Positions 11,452-53,570 of a DNA stretch of 64,000 nucleotides are shown in pieces. The position numbers and the translations under genes were made by a program. The DNA is from Lampris incognitus (Eukaryota; Chordata; Actinopteri; Lampriformes; Lampridae). The stretch's first letter is position 1. Each line of letters starts with the position of its first letter. The stretch covers positions 21,716,519 through 21,780,518 of the forward strand of contig NC_079216.1 in NCBI RefSeq assembly GCF_029633865.1. The letters run 5' to 3'. The notes beneath the pieces were generated by a model. That model ran no database searches, had not been told where the DNA came from, and worked only from the letters and a program-made list of their open reading frames with translations.

Positions 11452-11730
11452 TCAGGCAGTACGATAAGGCAAACTCTGATTTAAAACCTTCGCTGTCTTG
11501 CGGGTATATTCGTCTACGGGAAAGGCTTCGGAAAGAAACCCTGAGGAAAAATCTGCATCCGTCTCCAATGCCAGTCGTCTTGTCTTGCCACAGGTAGTAG
11601 GTGGTCTCGGACGAGAGAGTGGGGTTGATGATGCGCAACTCTTCCTCACTTTAATCATTGCGCAAGTCATCAGTCATCCATCACAGGATGACTAGATGGT
11701 CCCCGTCGCTGCGAAGGACGAATAACAAAA
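11452..11730. other. Non-repeat segment between minisatellite blocks
   Basis: This unique-looking DNA separates two blocks of the 54-bp repeat. No convincing coding similarity was seen on either strand. It may be an inserted fragment, since repeat sequence resumes directly after it. Confidence 0.4.
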
Positions 11731-11862
11731 CATGGACACCACCATCGCTGTCCTCTACATATACACCCCTTTATAGCCTTTCTGCATGGACACCACCATC
11801 GCTGTCCTCCACATCTACACCCCTTAAAATCATTTATGCATGGACACCACCATCACTGTCTC
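11731..11862 (+). repeat. 54-bp minisatellite, second block
   Basis: About two and a half diverged units of the same repeat as 10612-11451, with the recognisable core ATGGACACCACCATCGCTGT. Confidence 0.85.
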
Positions 11863-11913
11863 TTCGCTTGCCTTCATCAATCAGAGTATCAAGCCTCACA
11901 TTTCCCAACAGAC

Positions 11914-12257
11914 TTAATTGCGCCCTCTGCTGCACTGACCTACCTGCTCCTTTGATTCACCATTTCGGAGATCCTCAAATCCATCTCTTGCAAACTTTGA
12001 AGAACACCCATCTCCTGCAGCAGCACACTTAAACGTTACGCAAGGCCAGCAATACAAGCGGTTTGTTAGCACACTGCCCGTTAGCCACTCCACCTTGTCA
12101 TACCTAGAACACTTAAAACTCCGACTTACCGAGCCCACTCTGCACCAGCTTGATGGGAGGCTTTGGTCTCCCGTGCTTTCACTCCTAGTTTTTCCTCATA
12201 GGAGAAAGTGTGAAAAGATTCCTGTAGGATCCGGTCCACGATATTTGCATCCGTCAT
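11914..12257 (-). pseudogene. hAT-type transposase, N-terminal fragment with TTF-like zinc finger
   Basis: On the minus strand an ATG at 12257 starts MTDANIVDRILQESFHTF. After a frame change, the segment YDKVEWLTGSVLTNRLYCWP and DGFEDLR follows. This pattern (WLTG, then a CxxC-type cysteine pair, then a short charged block) is the TTF-type zinc finger found before the catalytic domain of hAT transposases and ZMYM-related proteins. The catalytic domain is absent and the frame is broken, so this is a relic. It lies between two minisatellite blocks. Confidence 0.6.
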
Positions 12258-12970
12258 AATTCTTCTTTGCAAAAATTGCGAAAGACAGGACAGGAGCTAG
12301 TTAAACTAGCAGCTAGCTAGCTAAGCTAGTTAGAACAACTAACGCTAGCCTACATTACAGGGCTACTACACGAGGTCAAGATCGAACATGCAAATATAAA
12401 GATGAACAATAAAGTTGAACAATAAAGATCTGAACAGATTGTTTCTTATAATATTTACAGTATATATACAAGAACCACCAAACACTACTATAGTAATCAC
12501 TAATTTATCTTAGGGCTAATCTCTTTTTCTTAGCTTTCTTATCTTATCTTTCACCGCGCTTCGAATACCAAAAGGTACGGTCAGGATCGAAAAGGCTGAA
12601 CTGGTCTTCTCTGATTGGTTAGACGGATGTCAATCATTTTCAGGTCGAGGAAAGACCAGGTGAAGCACTGCTTCACTGGGTGGGCATTAAAACACGTCAT
12701 AAACCATAACTGTACGATCAACGACGTGTAAGGTACTACGTCAACTTAAATTCACTTACATTGGGTTAGTGAAGCAGAACAGTCCCCTGTGTCACCTGAA
12801 GAGGGTGCTGTGTTGCACAATACCCACGACACATCTTTATTAATAGTGACTCTTTTTTGTTTGATTCACAGAGGAAATAGTCATTCTAATGAAATGTTGG
12901 CATCTCAGAAAAGACGCTTTATGTGATATGTGTGTTATGTTTTTGTTTGTTTGTGTTTTATAGAAACCTC
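12258..12970. other. AT-rich stretch without gene
   Basis: A cluster of palindromic GCTAGC/TAGCTAG motifs lies at 12296-12350. No open frame with recognisable similarity was seen. Confidence 0.45.
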
Positions 12971-12975
12971 TTCTG

Positions 12976-13136
12976 ATCTACTCCCCTTTATATCCTTTAT
13001 ACATGGACACCACTATCACTATCCTCTACATCTACTCCCCTTTATATCCTTTATACATGGACACCACTATCACTATCCTCTACATCTAAACCCCTTTATA
13101 TCCTTTATGCGTGGACACCACCATCGCTGCCATCTA
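12976..13136 (+). repeat. 54-bp minisatellite, third block
   Basis: Three units of the 54-bp repeat. The last ends at CGCTGCCATCTA (13125-13136), which is the left copy of the target duplication of the LINE inserted next to it. Confidence 0.85.
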
Positions 13137-14462
13137 CTACTACTAATACTACTACTACAACTACTTTCGGCTGCTGCCGTTAGGGGTCGCTACAGCGGAT
13201 CATGCGTTTCCATCTCTTCCTGTCCTCTGCATCTTTCTCTGTCACACCAGCCACATGCATGTCCTTTCTTACCACATCCATAAACCTCTTCTTTGGCCGT
13301 CGTCTTTTCCTCTTCCCTGGCAGCTCCATATTCAGCATCCTTCTCCCAATATACCCAGCATCTCTCCTCCACACATGTCCAAACCATCTCAATCTTGCCT
13401 CTCTTGCTTTGTCTCCAAACCGTCCAACCTGAGCTGTCATATATTCGTCCCTAATCCCGTCCTTCTTCGTCACTCCCAATGAAAATCTTAGCATCTTCAA
13501 CTCTGCCACCTCCAGCTCCACCTCCTGTCTTTTTGTCAGTGCCACTGTCTCCAAACCATATAACATAGCTGGTCTCACTACCATCTTGTAAACCTTCCCT
13601 TTAACTCTTGCTGATACCCTTCTGTCGCAAATTACCCCTGACGCTCTTCCCCACCCACTCCACCCTGCCTGCACTCTCTTCTTGACCTTTCTTCCACACT
13701 CCCTGTTACTTTGGACAGTCGACCCCAAGTATTTAAGCTCAAACACCTTCGTCACCTCCACTCCTTGCATCCTGACCATTCCACTGTCCTCCTCATCATT
13801 CACGCATAGGTATTCCGTCTTGCTCCTACTGACTTTCATTCCTCTTGTCTCCAGTGCATACCTCCACCTCTCCAGGCTCTCCTCAACCTGCACCCTACTC
13901 TTGCTACAGATCACAATGTCATCCGCAAACATCATAGTCCACGGAGACTCCTGCCTGATCTCGTCCGTCAACCTGTCCATCACCATTGCAAACAAGAAAG
14001 GGCTCAGAGCCGATCCTTGATGTAATCCGACCGCCACCTTGGACCCATCTGTCATTCCAACCACACACCTCACCACTGTCACACTTCCCTCATACATATC
14101 CTGCACCACTCCTACATACTTCTCGGCAACTCCCGACTTCTTCATACAATACCACACCTCCTCTTTCGGCACCGTGTCACATATTTTCTCTAAACCCGCA
14201 AAGACACAGTGTAACTCCTTCTGGCCTTTTCTATACTTTTCCATCAACATTCTCAAAGCAAACATCACATCTGTGGTGCTCTTTCATGGCATGAAACCAT
14301 ACTGCTGCTCGCTAATCATCACCTCTCCTCTTAACCTGGCGTCCACTACTCGTTCCCATATCTTCATGCTGTGGCTGATCAACTTTACACCTCTGTAGCT
14401 GATACAGTTCTGCACATCACCCGTGTTTTTGAAAATCTGTACCAGTATGCGTCTCCACTCCT
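13137..14462 (-). mobile_element. RTE-like LINE, 5'-truncated copy B, inserted in the minisatellite
   Basis: Same family as the LINE at 3099-5304, here on the minus strand. Its 3' tail, a degenerate TAG/TAT/TTG repeat on the minus strand, faces the left side. The 5' end is truncated within the reverse transcriptase. Near-identical 12-base sequences border it: CGCTGCCATCTA (13125-13136) and CGCTGCCCTCTA (14463-14474). Both derive from the minisatellite and are consistent with a target duplication. Confidence 0.85.
13180..14462 (-). pseudogene. LINE reverse transcriptase fragment, one internal stop
   Basis: The frame from 14268 down to 13180 is open for 362 codons and includes HQGSALSPFLFA, the active site FADDIVI, RLRWFGHVWRRD and a basic GRPKR-like region (here RRRPKKR). 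Upstream, the same frame continues after a TGA near 14287, at the position where the related copy at 3.1 kb has CGA (arginine). This is a C-to-T change typical of CpG decay. The copy starts only in the middle of the reverse transcriptase, so it cannot be functional. Confidence 0.85.
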
Positions 14463-14556
14463 CGCTGCCCTCTATATCTACACCCATTTATATTATTTAT
14501 ACATGGACACCACCATCACTATCCTGTACATCTACACCCCTTTATATCCTTTTCTA
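14463..14556 (+). repeat. 54-bp minisatellite, fourth block
   Basis: Nearly two units of the 54-bp repeat continue on the far side of the LINE insertion, showing that the LINE split a pre-existing array. Confidence 0.85.
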
Positions 14557-14941
14557 AATGTCAGAGGGTGGTGACAAGGTAAAAACAGGTGCTTACTTAT
14601 TCTTTAAACCAGGGCTCCAGTGAACAGCTGGCCTGAAAACACTGAACACAAATTCAACAAGTCCTTACTTGCTTTGCGTTCATCGTTTCAGACATCACAG
14701 ACAGTGACGGCTGTAAATTGAACTTTTATTTTTTATTATCAGTGCATCGCGTAATCATTAACAGTGTTAGCGGGGTAGGACGAGAAAAGTTCTCAACTCA
14801 CCCCTTTTTGAGTTGCTCATTTGTCACTTAAATGTTGCCGACGATTTTGTCTTTTTTTTTTTCTTTTTTTTTTGTTAATGGGATAAACTGCGATGGAAAT
14901 GCGTTTGCTGGTGTGACTGTGGAACTTAACCCCACCAGCAG
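14557..14941. other. Stretch without recognised gene
   Basis: Contains T-runs at about 14850-14873. No coding or structured feature was seen. Confidence 0.4.
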
Positions 14942-15350
14942 CTGTTTTTTTTTTTTTTTGCCCAGTTGTACTTGGCCAATTACCCCACTCTCCCGAGCTG
15001 TCCCAGTCGCTGCTCCACCCCCTCTGCTGATCCGGAGAGGGCTGCAGACTACCTCCGATGCATGTGGCGTCACCAGCCGCTTCTTTTTACCTGACGGTAA
15101 GGAGTTTCACGTTATTCCCCCCCCCCCCACACACACACACACACACACACACACAATAGGCGGCCCGACCGACCAAAGAAGGCGCTAGTGCAGCGACCAG
15201 GACACTTACCCAGATCCGGCTTCCCCACCCACAGCCACGGCCAATTGTGTCTGTAGGGACGCCCGACCAAGCCGGAGGCAATACGGGGATTCGAACCAGC
15301 ATCCCCGTGTTGGTAGGCAATGGAATAGACCGCTACGCTACCCGGACGCC
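14942..15350 (-). repeat. tRNA-derived SINE (family 1), near full length
   Basis: Read on the minus strand, it starts GGCGTCCGGGTAGCGTAGCG, which resembles a tRNA with an A-box-like region, then a B-box GGTTCGAATCCCC. About 300 bp of family-specific body follows, ending in an A-run. A GT/AC microsatellite and a G/C-run interrupt the body at 15118-15155. Related copies lie at 43590-43798 and 43877-44257. Such SINEs are transcribed by RNA polymerase III. Confidence 0.75.
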
Positions 15351-15371
15351 ATTGTTTTCTTTAACATGTTC

Positions 15372-15485
15372 AATAAATCGGTCTTTCGGACTTGGGCCGT
15401 TTCCAAGGGCAACACGACGCCGGGCACCATCTTCCAAGGATCAGAGGCATTGTGACATCATGACCGAAAGACCGATTGATTTATT
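15372..15485. repeat. Short palindrome with a poly(A) signal on each strand
   Basis: The left arm AATAAATCGGTCTTTCGG (15372-15389) is the reverse complement of the right arm at 15464-15485, except for four extra bases in the right arm. About 74 bp separate them. Each arm contributes an AATAAA reading outward-in on its own strand. It lies just beyond the probable far1 3' end. Confidence 0.7.
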
Positions 15486-15524
15486 CTTATAAAAGCCAGT
15501 CTTGGAATCAGAAGAATTTATCCA

Positions 15525-18500
15525 TTTATTTCTTCTTTTTGGTTTACAAACAAAAAGGCACCCATTGATTTGAGCTTCACATTGAGAATGACTGTCGAGA
15601 ACAGCATTGTGTTTTGGAAAGAGAAGAGACTGACACCGGCCTTCATGTATCAAGCTCCCCAAAGTAAAAGTGAAGATGTGGAGTCACTACACAATGTCAG
15701 CTGTTAAAAACACGAGTTATCAAAACTGATTTTGGAACAAGTGCAAATTAAATCCGAACTACCACAGAAATACTCCAGTTATCCTTTATGCATAATGCCG
15801 AAATCCATGCAGAATTTACCTAAAAGCATCAACACATCTGAATCCCTCCTGTGTTGCGTGTCAGGTTATCTCAGATGCTTGAAAGGGAAACAAGGCTGGA
15901 CAGGTCAGACTCGGATCAACACTCTTACTCGGGTTCTCCCAAATACACAGCCCCCCCCCCCCCCCCAACACTCAGGTCAAGATGGTAGACGGCTATTTGT
16001 TAACATGACACATGCCTACGATGTGTAAACAATGTACAAAAAAAAGTCAAAAAATATATAGTTATAGCAGGCACAAGGGACTTTCAATGTTAATTACATC
16101 AGTATAATCTCATTTAGGCCTACAAAAGCCTTGATAAAAAAAAAGTAGTTCCAAATCCAAATGAGAGTTCCATGAGCCACTAAACAACATCTTCTTTCAT
16201 CTAGTTTGTTGATACAATGATGAACCAACGTGGACTACACAGAATCAAACTAGAATTTGTTCCACAAGCTGAGCCAATGCTGATGTTGAGGTGTGCAATG
16301 CCCTGTTTGATTAGAAAACCTAATGGTTCTGATGCAGTAGTCCGAGTCCCTGACATTAAAATCTGAGCTCAGAGGGCCAGCCCCTCTGACGTCCAGCGGA
16401 CGAGCCGGGAGAAGCTCGTCTTCCAACCCTGACTTCACTGCTCCAGTGCTTCTCCGTCACAAGTGAAACTCTATGCCAGATGATGGAGACATTGTGCACG
16501 ATTAAAAAAAAATAAAAAATGTAAAAAAAAACACCCCACAAAATGACTCAGTGTTAAGTGTTACACAAAAAATGATCACACATAAATAAACTTCTAAATG
16601 ACAGTTGAGGATATTTAGCTGACACAGTTCTAAATACATGGTTCTTCTCTCACCCCCCCCCCCCGAAAAAGACAAAGGAATCTACCTTGCTGATGAATAT
16701 TGAAAATACAGGCAACTACATTTTGTTAGACTCGGGATTCAGGAATCAGAGGAAGCTTTCAGCTGTGCAAAGAAGTCAGGCTGTATTATTCGATTACATT
16801 CAAAGAGAAAGAGGGAACATGTACATATACACTTAACTGACAAGCAACTTGACAGTTAAATTTGGTTTTGTAAATTTTGTGGTTAAGTATACATCTTTTT
16901 TTGTGTTACGTACAATAATTTACAGCAGGTAAAGTTGCTTCAGTAACATCTGTGATCCCAAGCATAGTAAATAGCCACACAATATCAGCATAAAAATATC
17001 TTTTGTTACGTTATGAAGTCTACCTAAATAGAGTTGTACACAAATGATTAGAAAACATAGATCTGATTGGTGTTTTCACATTGTTATTATTTTGACAAAG
17101 TTCAGGCACAATTCATACTTGCACACATTTTCCTAAAAGGAGGTTTTTTTTTCCTAGTCACATGATCCTATTCAAAACGGCTCATGCCACAAATGTGCCG
17201 AGACCAAAACAAGTAGTTAATCATACAGAGGCGTTCACAGAACATCCATGTAGGTGTTCAAGCCGCTGCAGAACATTCCCAACGCAAGAACCAGAGATCA
17301 CATGCCAACATCCTACATGTGTAGACACTGCTGAGTACAACACCCAAAGCTGTGGGGGTAAAAGGATATGGAAACCTACCCAGAAAAACCATGGGGGTAT
17401 AAGACAACCTTAGCATTTAGTAATGACAGGATCTATAACGTGACGTTTAAGGGCGACATCTTCACAAAGACGGAGAGGCGCAAAAAAATGCACTCATCTT
17501 CTGCACCCATTTGAAGGTCAGCTGAAGTTTCCTGCCTCGGAATTCCACGCTGCATGTCCAGTCCTCAGTCCAAACCCTCCTGTCTGAGTTCACCTGGACT
17601 CGTGTCAGCTATACTACAGATTCTGGCTCCTTCGTGGCAAAAACGGGATGGTAAAAGCATTGCAACGGCCAGGGGGAGGGTAACTGGAGGTTTATGAACA
17701 GCATGGGCAAAACGGCAAACAAGAAAGGGTTTCCTGTGGATAGACAACCTGCTAGGATGGTCAAATCAGCTGATATGACAGACCATTAAAATGACTGACA
17801 GAAAGACAACATTAACGTTACAAAACAAAAGTGGCGTTCAACAATTAGACCGAACCGAAGAGTGGTTCATTAAAACAGAAAGCCAAATCCCCAAGCATCG
17901 CTCCAGTCTCGAGCACGACTCATGTTTGGAATGAACCTGGGTGATTAATTTAGCCAGTTAAGCATGTGAGGCAAAAGGAGCCTCTCCAAATGAAAACCCG
18001 CTGTTCACATTGAGCTACAACAGACCTCCTCAAGTGTTGCAAAGGTTCTGGATACTTCCTCTTCCAAGTTCGACAGCACTTCCCTCTCATCTAAACCAGT
18101 CCTGTCCTCCAAGCAGGGATCTGTTGCGAGCTACAAGTCAGCTAGCTAAGAGGTATTTTGGCAAAAATACTTTGAAAGATGGCTGTCACAGATGGCTTAA
18201 TGAGAAAACAACAGAAATCTTTACAAGCTCCATCTGCAGGATCTGATGATGCAAGCATTATCAGGGGTTTTTTTAGGCACTGTATAAAAAGCCATCCTAT
18301 TATAACCCCTTGCTTGGTTGTAGCAATAGGGAGCAAGCCACAGCGGTCTACTTCAAACATAATAGTAATTATTTTGACATCCGCCTCTGCCTTGGCTAAA
18401 GCAGGAAATATGTAAACAAGTCACCAAAGCAGGCCAATTACAACCCCTAGGAAAGGCTTTGTTAGTAAAGCAGAGGAAGAGATGGAGAGAAACAATACTT

Positions 18501-19458
18501 TCCCAACCGCTTAAAACTATCTGTACCAAGCAGACTGCCAAGCCCAAAGAGCCAGATCTCATTTATGTTTTACAGCAATATAAAAAGAACAGAGACGAAA
18601 AGCTCTGATAGGAGATTTGGGCCACACTGTGTGGCCAAATGGTAATTGAAATATGTTTTTTAATTATGTTTTAGATATTACAGTTGGCCCACAATATTCA
18701 ACTCCGCAAAAAAAAAAAAAAAAAAAAAAAGCTTAACTGTTTTCAAGTGACAGCAGGGAAATGCGGCCTTTATAGCATTACTTAGAAAACCCACTGCAGC
18801 TACAAAGGACATACCAATTAGGAATTTTACATACAAGACGGACATAAATGACTAACTAGGGTGCCACAAAACCTGGACTAACTCAAAACCAACTGAGGAT
18901 TTGTGCAGAGCATCATCCAGTGTATAGCATTTTTGGAGGCAGCAGGGCAGGCAGACTAATGGGTCGGAGCAGGTTTAGAGTGTCTTCGGCTGAGCAAACT
19001 AGACTGTCTGGAGCTCAGGGTTACACAGGAGTAAAGCTAGTAGTCGGAATTTGGATCAGGTTAAGAGAGGTGCTGTAACAACAACACTTCCTGTTTCTTA
19101 AATATCAGCTGGGAGCAGATGAATCCAAGTGCTGATAGTCTATAGTTGCAGGGTGGGGGCTTTGGAACTGGAGTTGCTGCATCTGGGATGAGCCAGTGTG
19201 CTAGTGTAATTTATAAAATGCATCTGGGTCAGGTAAGAAAAAAATGAGTGAGATACACAACAGTAAGGTAGCTGTGTACCTGAAGCCAACAGTACAAGTG
19301 CTATTCTGTGGTCAAGATGCGTGGCTGGTTTTAATGCTGCCGAGATACACCGGTATTAAAGGCTGCTAACCCATCCTCTCTCACAACCTTTACATGTCCT
19401 TTGATTTTTTTCCCATCCATCCATTCATTCATCCATCCACCCACCCATACATCCCAGG
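15525..19458 (-). other. far1: Probable far1 3' untranslated region
   Basis: Directly downstream of the far1 stop codon, about 3.9 kb has no recognised transposon or coding frame on the minus strand. The best minus-strand AATAAA is at 15525-15530, another is in the palindrome at 15480-15485, and ATTAAA variants lie near 18660 and 19332. Vertebrate FAR1 mRNAs are known to carry long 3' UTRs, which fits. The true cleavage site cannot be read from sequence alone, and shorter forms are possible. Confidence 0.4.
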
Positions 19459-49730
<30,272 letters not shown>

Positions 49731-49786
49731 CTTGGCAGCACCAACATCAACAAAATGGGCTTAAATCGTCCTCGACACCACCCCAC

Positions 49787-52263
49787 CTGCAGGCAACAAA
49801 GACGACAATGTTTAAAATTGCGGGATTAACTTTTAGCCTGGATTTAAGATTGCAAGACCGAATTCCCGATGAACAACAGTAAAGCTCACTTGAACCAAGG
49901 GGAATTGGAAAATGGCGTACGACATATAATGAAGCCAAGCTTGCAATTCAGTAAAGATGTGTGCACGGCATGAATTGAAACAGGTTTTAAAGTCATTTAA
50001 GAAAACAGTTCAACTAACAGCTAAAGTTCAATTAAGATTACATGGCACAGGGAAAAACAAATATTCAAAGTACTGCTAAACAATACTGGTTAGATTAGCA
50101 CAACAAAAGATTAAGTCAAGTTTATTTGCACAACCCAAATTCACAGGGTAGTCCTGCAGGGCTGTACAATCAGTACAATATGTGGAATAAGGTGAGGCTC
50201 TCATAGGTTCAACATTACAGCTACGTCAACATTCAAAACAAATTTAACAACATCCCCTACCCCAACCCCACCCACCCCCCACACCCGACACAGAGCAAAA
50301 CAGATCTGCGGAGTCGGATGCCACAACAATGCAGTGGGATCCTGCTGTAATTGCACCATGGTAGTCTCAAGGCTGAGCCTGCAGAGCCCCCTGGGTCACG
50401 GCGGTCTTGCTGCTGCCAAGGTGTTAATCGTTAAACCAGTTATGCAGCTTCGCATGCGTACAGACCAGTGAGTAAACTCACACGAGTGAACTGACTTGAA
50501 TGCATTTCTTTTCAAAAGCTGGTGACAGGCAGCCAACTGTAGCTGGGATCTCACTTGAGAAATACCTTCTGGGTGGAGAAAACGATTTGGTATTTCCATC
50601 TTTCATTTATTTGTTGTAGAGCTTCTCAAAGGAAATTAGCTAATGGGGAAATTTAGAAATGTAGGTCTTGCATAAAGCCACAAGTCCGAAAAGGGAAAAA
50701 AGTGCTTCCCTTTAGAGAAGTCTGCTAACATACATCATATTAAACACAAGTAAACATGAATTCTGGCTTTAGTTTAGCCCACTGGTCCACTCCATTTTTT
50801 ATTTTCAATCCACACCTCAGCCTACACATCAGCCACTAAAAAAAACAAGTGTGGACCTTTGGTTCTCATACGACAATAAAAAGATAAAATGGTTTTGAAG
50901 ATGAGCCAATTTCATTTGCTTGTCTGGCTTTGACCTGTTTGTTTATTTACCCATCCTGTAGACTGGGTGAAAAATAAAAAATGAAAGTTATAATCCCCCC
51001 CACCCCCCCACCGCTGTACTAGCTCTCCCTGGACGCCTGCTTAGTCTGTGGCCAATGCTGCAGATGTACTCTACCATTTGCTGCATCGGCCCCTGTGCCA
51101 AGTCCCCAGCTCCAGCTGCATGCCTGTCAGGCATCCCACCAGCACAGCCAGCCTTGGCCTGAAGGGAGCCTGTGTACCAGTCCAGCCAGGGAAAACACAC
51201 TCGTGTGCAACAAAGAAACCCACACATCCATTCTCCAGCGTAGAAAAGGCCCATTTTTAAAGTTTAAACATAAAGATTCCTACAGGGAAGCTTTTCAATA
51301 GTATTCAATAGCACTGATTTTACTCATGCAAAACTTTACTAGGCACCCTTAAAAACCAAGACTATACAATACAACTGAGGTGATAAAGATCACGCACATT
51401 GTGCAACCAGTCACTGTCATATTACACCCCACTGTTAGGCTGCAAGTTTGGATTGTGTCGTCAGTGATATAAAATGTAATTTCTGGGTATTAAGAAAAAA
51501 AAACAACAACTGGCCTGGATGGGGCAGAGACTGAGCAGCTGAAACCTGAAAGACAAAGGCCTGAAGAAATCTGTTACTTTACTGCAAAGCCTTCGACTTT
51601 CACCACACACACACCTTCTGCTCCATTTCATCATTTCAAGTCAAATTTGTAAGTGTGCTCGTGTCTTTGCTTAAGCCATATCTGTAAAAAGTGAAGACGG
51701 GAGCCAAGAAAATATACTGCATGAATTCGGATTTTACTGCCTTGAGCAAGTTCTCTTGTTTTGCAGACTAGATCTCTGCTTAGTATAATTACTGCGGTTG
51801 TATTTGTGGCAACATTAACTCGTTAAACATCAAGTCTGGGAGAACTTAAGACCTACTGGGACTGTGCTCATTTCTATGACATGATTCTTGGAATGACAAC
51901 AAAAGGCCAATTCTTCCTTCTGCGGCGCTCACATTCAAGACCACTGAAATGATTTTAAAAAATTATCCGGTTTGGGTTTAACTTGCAGCATGTAGACCAG
52001 GGTTTTCCAAATCAACACAGATAACATACAATATTATCAACACCAATAAACAGTGTAGAGCTGTTTGTTAGAACTGTCATGGTTGCATCCTGTTTTTCTA
52101 TTGTTAACAATGTACACTACATTCTTTGTTGTAATTAAATAAATAACACAGAGGCGTCAACCGTAGCTGCCAAAAAGAGGTTTGAAATGTGTTACTGGCT
52201 GAGCAGGAAACTTAACATCTTATTTCAGCGTGAGGCGACGCTGGTTTCTGAGGACAGTGTGTT
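49787..52263 (-). other. Probable far1 intron upstream of the first coding exon
   Basis: No gene. A fragment near 50115-50175 (CAAGTTTATTTGCACAACCC) looks like the antisense tail of a LINE or SINE. A C-rich run lies at 50250-50285. Confidence 0.4.
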
Positions 52264-53570
52264 CTAACACCAGAACAGCCGAGATTTCACTCCTACTTTA
52301 AACGACCACGGGCAGTCAAAATGACGGCCGGTTTTTAAACTCTATAGTCTGCCAAGACAAATACCCAATTGAGATATTAATGCATTGCATACGTTAGTAT
52401 GTCTGTTAGGAAACTAACTGACACCAAAATTAACATTTTAAAAACTATACTATTTTTTAAAAATTTTAACTTTATGGAGACATGGTCGAACTTGAACAGC
52501 AAAATTGAAAAAGTGAAAATATTACCTGAAAATCAAAACGGAAAACACATATTGCTAATCTAACAAACGTAACAAGGCCTATTCCTTCTTTCAGCTTTTT
52601 CCCTGTTTTTCAGGGGTCGCCACAGCAGATTTTACAGTTTCCACCAGGAGCCTGTGAGGGCACAGTGCCAATGACCGTTGTTCGATCTGGTATGGTCTTG
52701 TCAATCTGCATATTGATTTGGCAAAATTTTACGTCGGATGCCCTTCCTGACACAACCACTAACCCTATGGACGGGGGCACAGGTAAAGCGCTGGATGCCA
52801 TCCCAGTATTCATGGACTTGCGCCCATGCCTGTCGCTATAAACGTAACAAGGCCTATAAAACATGAAATGTAAAAAAAAAAAACAGAACTTGAAAACAAA
52901 TATTAAAACATTCCCAAACAACGACCGGAACTTAAAAACAACTAGAACGACTGTGGGCGGTCATTTTGACAGCCGCGGTTTTTAAAACTCTATATTCTGT
53001 CAAGATAAATACCCAATTGAGCTATTAATGCATTAAATATGTTAGTATGCCTGTTAAGAAACTAACCGACAGCAAAATTAACATTTTAACAACTTTTAAT
53101 ACTATTTTTCAAACAATTTAAAATGGCCGCAGTCCAACGTCTGTAAATACTGCAATGCCTTGGTGGTAGTCATGGTGCGTTTGTAACAGCGTCTGTAACC
53201 AGACATGTTTGGCAATGATCAAATCAAGTTTAGGCTATTATTCTGCACTGAGTACGCTAGAGTGTTTCTAGGACAGAGCAATGAACTTCACGAAGGAAAT
53301 GATGCGACCAACACACGTCATAAATAGTGACATGACGCGCATGATCACGCGCAAATTACGAGCCGTCTTTTTGACCGGTCATGGTCGTTTAGGTAGATCT
53401 TATCGTAACTTTTTTTTTGTTGTTGGTGCAATTGGTCTAAAAATTGTTTAATTCAAACATGTGCAATTTTAGGAGAATTCAGGGAGCGGCAGGTCTGTAC
53501 CCCCCCCCCCCCAAAAGTTTGAAAATCCAAAACGGCCATAATGACCGTCTTGGTTGTTCTAGAATAATTC
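52264..53570. mobile_element. Two overlapping piggyBac-type MITE copies
   Basis: A first left half (AAACGACCACGGGCAGTCAA at about 52304) is followed by a second left half (ACGACTGTGGGCGGTC at about 52945) and a shared right half that ends GACCGTCTTGGTTGTTCTAG. Sequence and order match 27609-28602. The outer TTAA is mutated on both sides. The doubled left half suggests one copy inserted next to or into another. Confidence 0.65.
52583..52838 (-). repeat. Short LINE-derived element with 18-bp target duplication
   Basis: Direct repeats AAACGTAACAAGGCCTAT (52565-52582 and 52839-52856) flank a 256-bp insert. Its minus strand carries GTTGTGTCAGGAAGGGCATC, also present in inverted form in LINE copy C at 32.35-32.4 kb, and ends with CTGTGGCGACCCCTGA and CTGAAAGAAGGA, matching the last bases of the RTE-like LINE. 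It looks like an internally deleted derivative moved by that LINE's enzymes. Confidence 0.72.

Noticed and set aside
10563-11597. Long open frame of 344 codons rich in His, Pro and Leu
   Set aside because: It is produced by the 54-bp tandem repeat, whose length is a multiple of three. A second frame is open over the same DNA, and no known domain is present.
13682-14398. Plus-strand open frames opposite LINE copy B
   Set aside because: The recognisable reverse transcriptase motifs are on the minus strand; these are mirror frames.
15097-15350. Possible tRNA gene because of A-box and B-box-like motifs
   Set aside because: The body and tail match other copies in the window, so it is a tRNA-derived SINE. 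No complete cloverleaf was evident.
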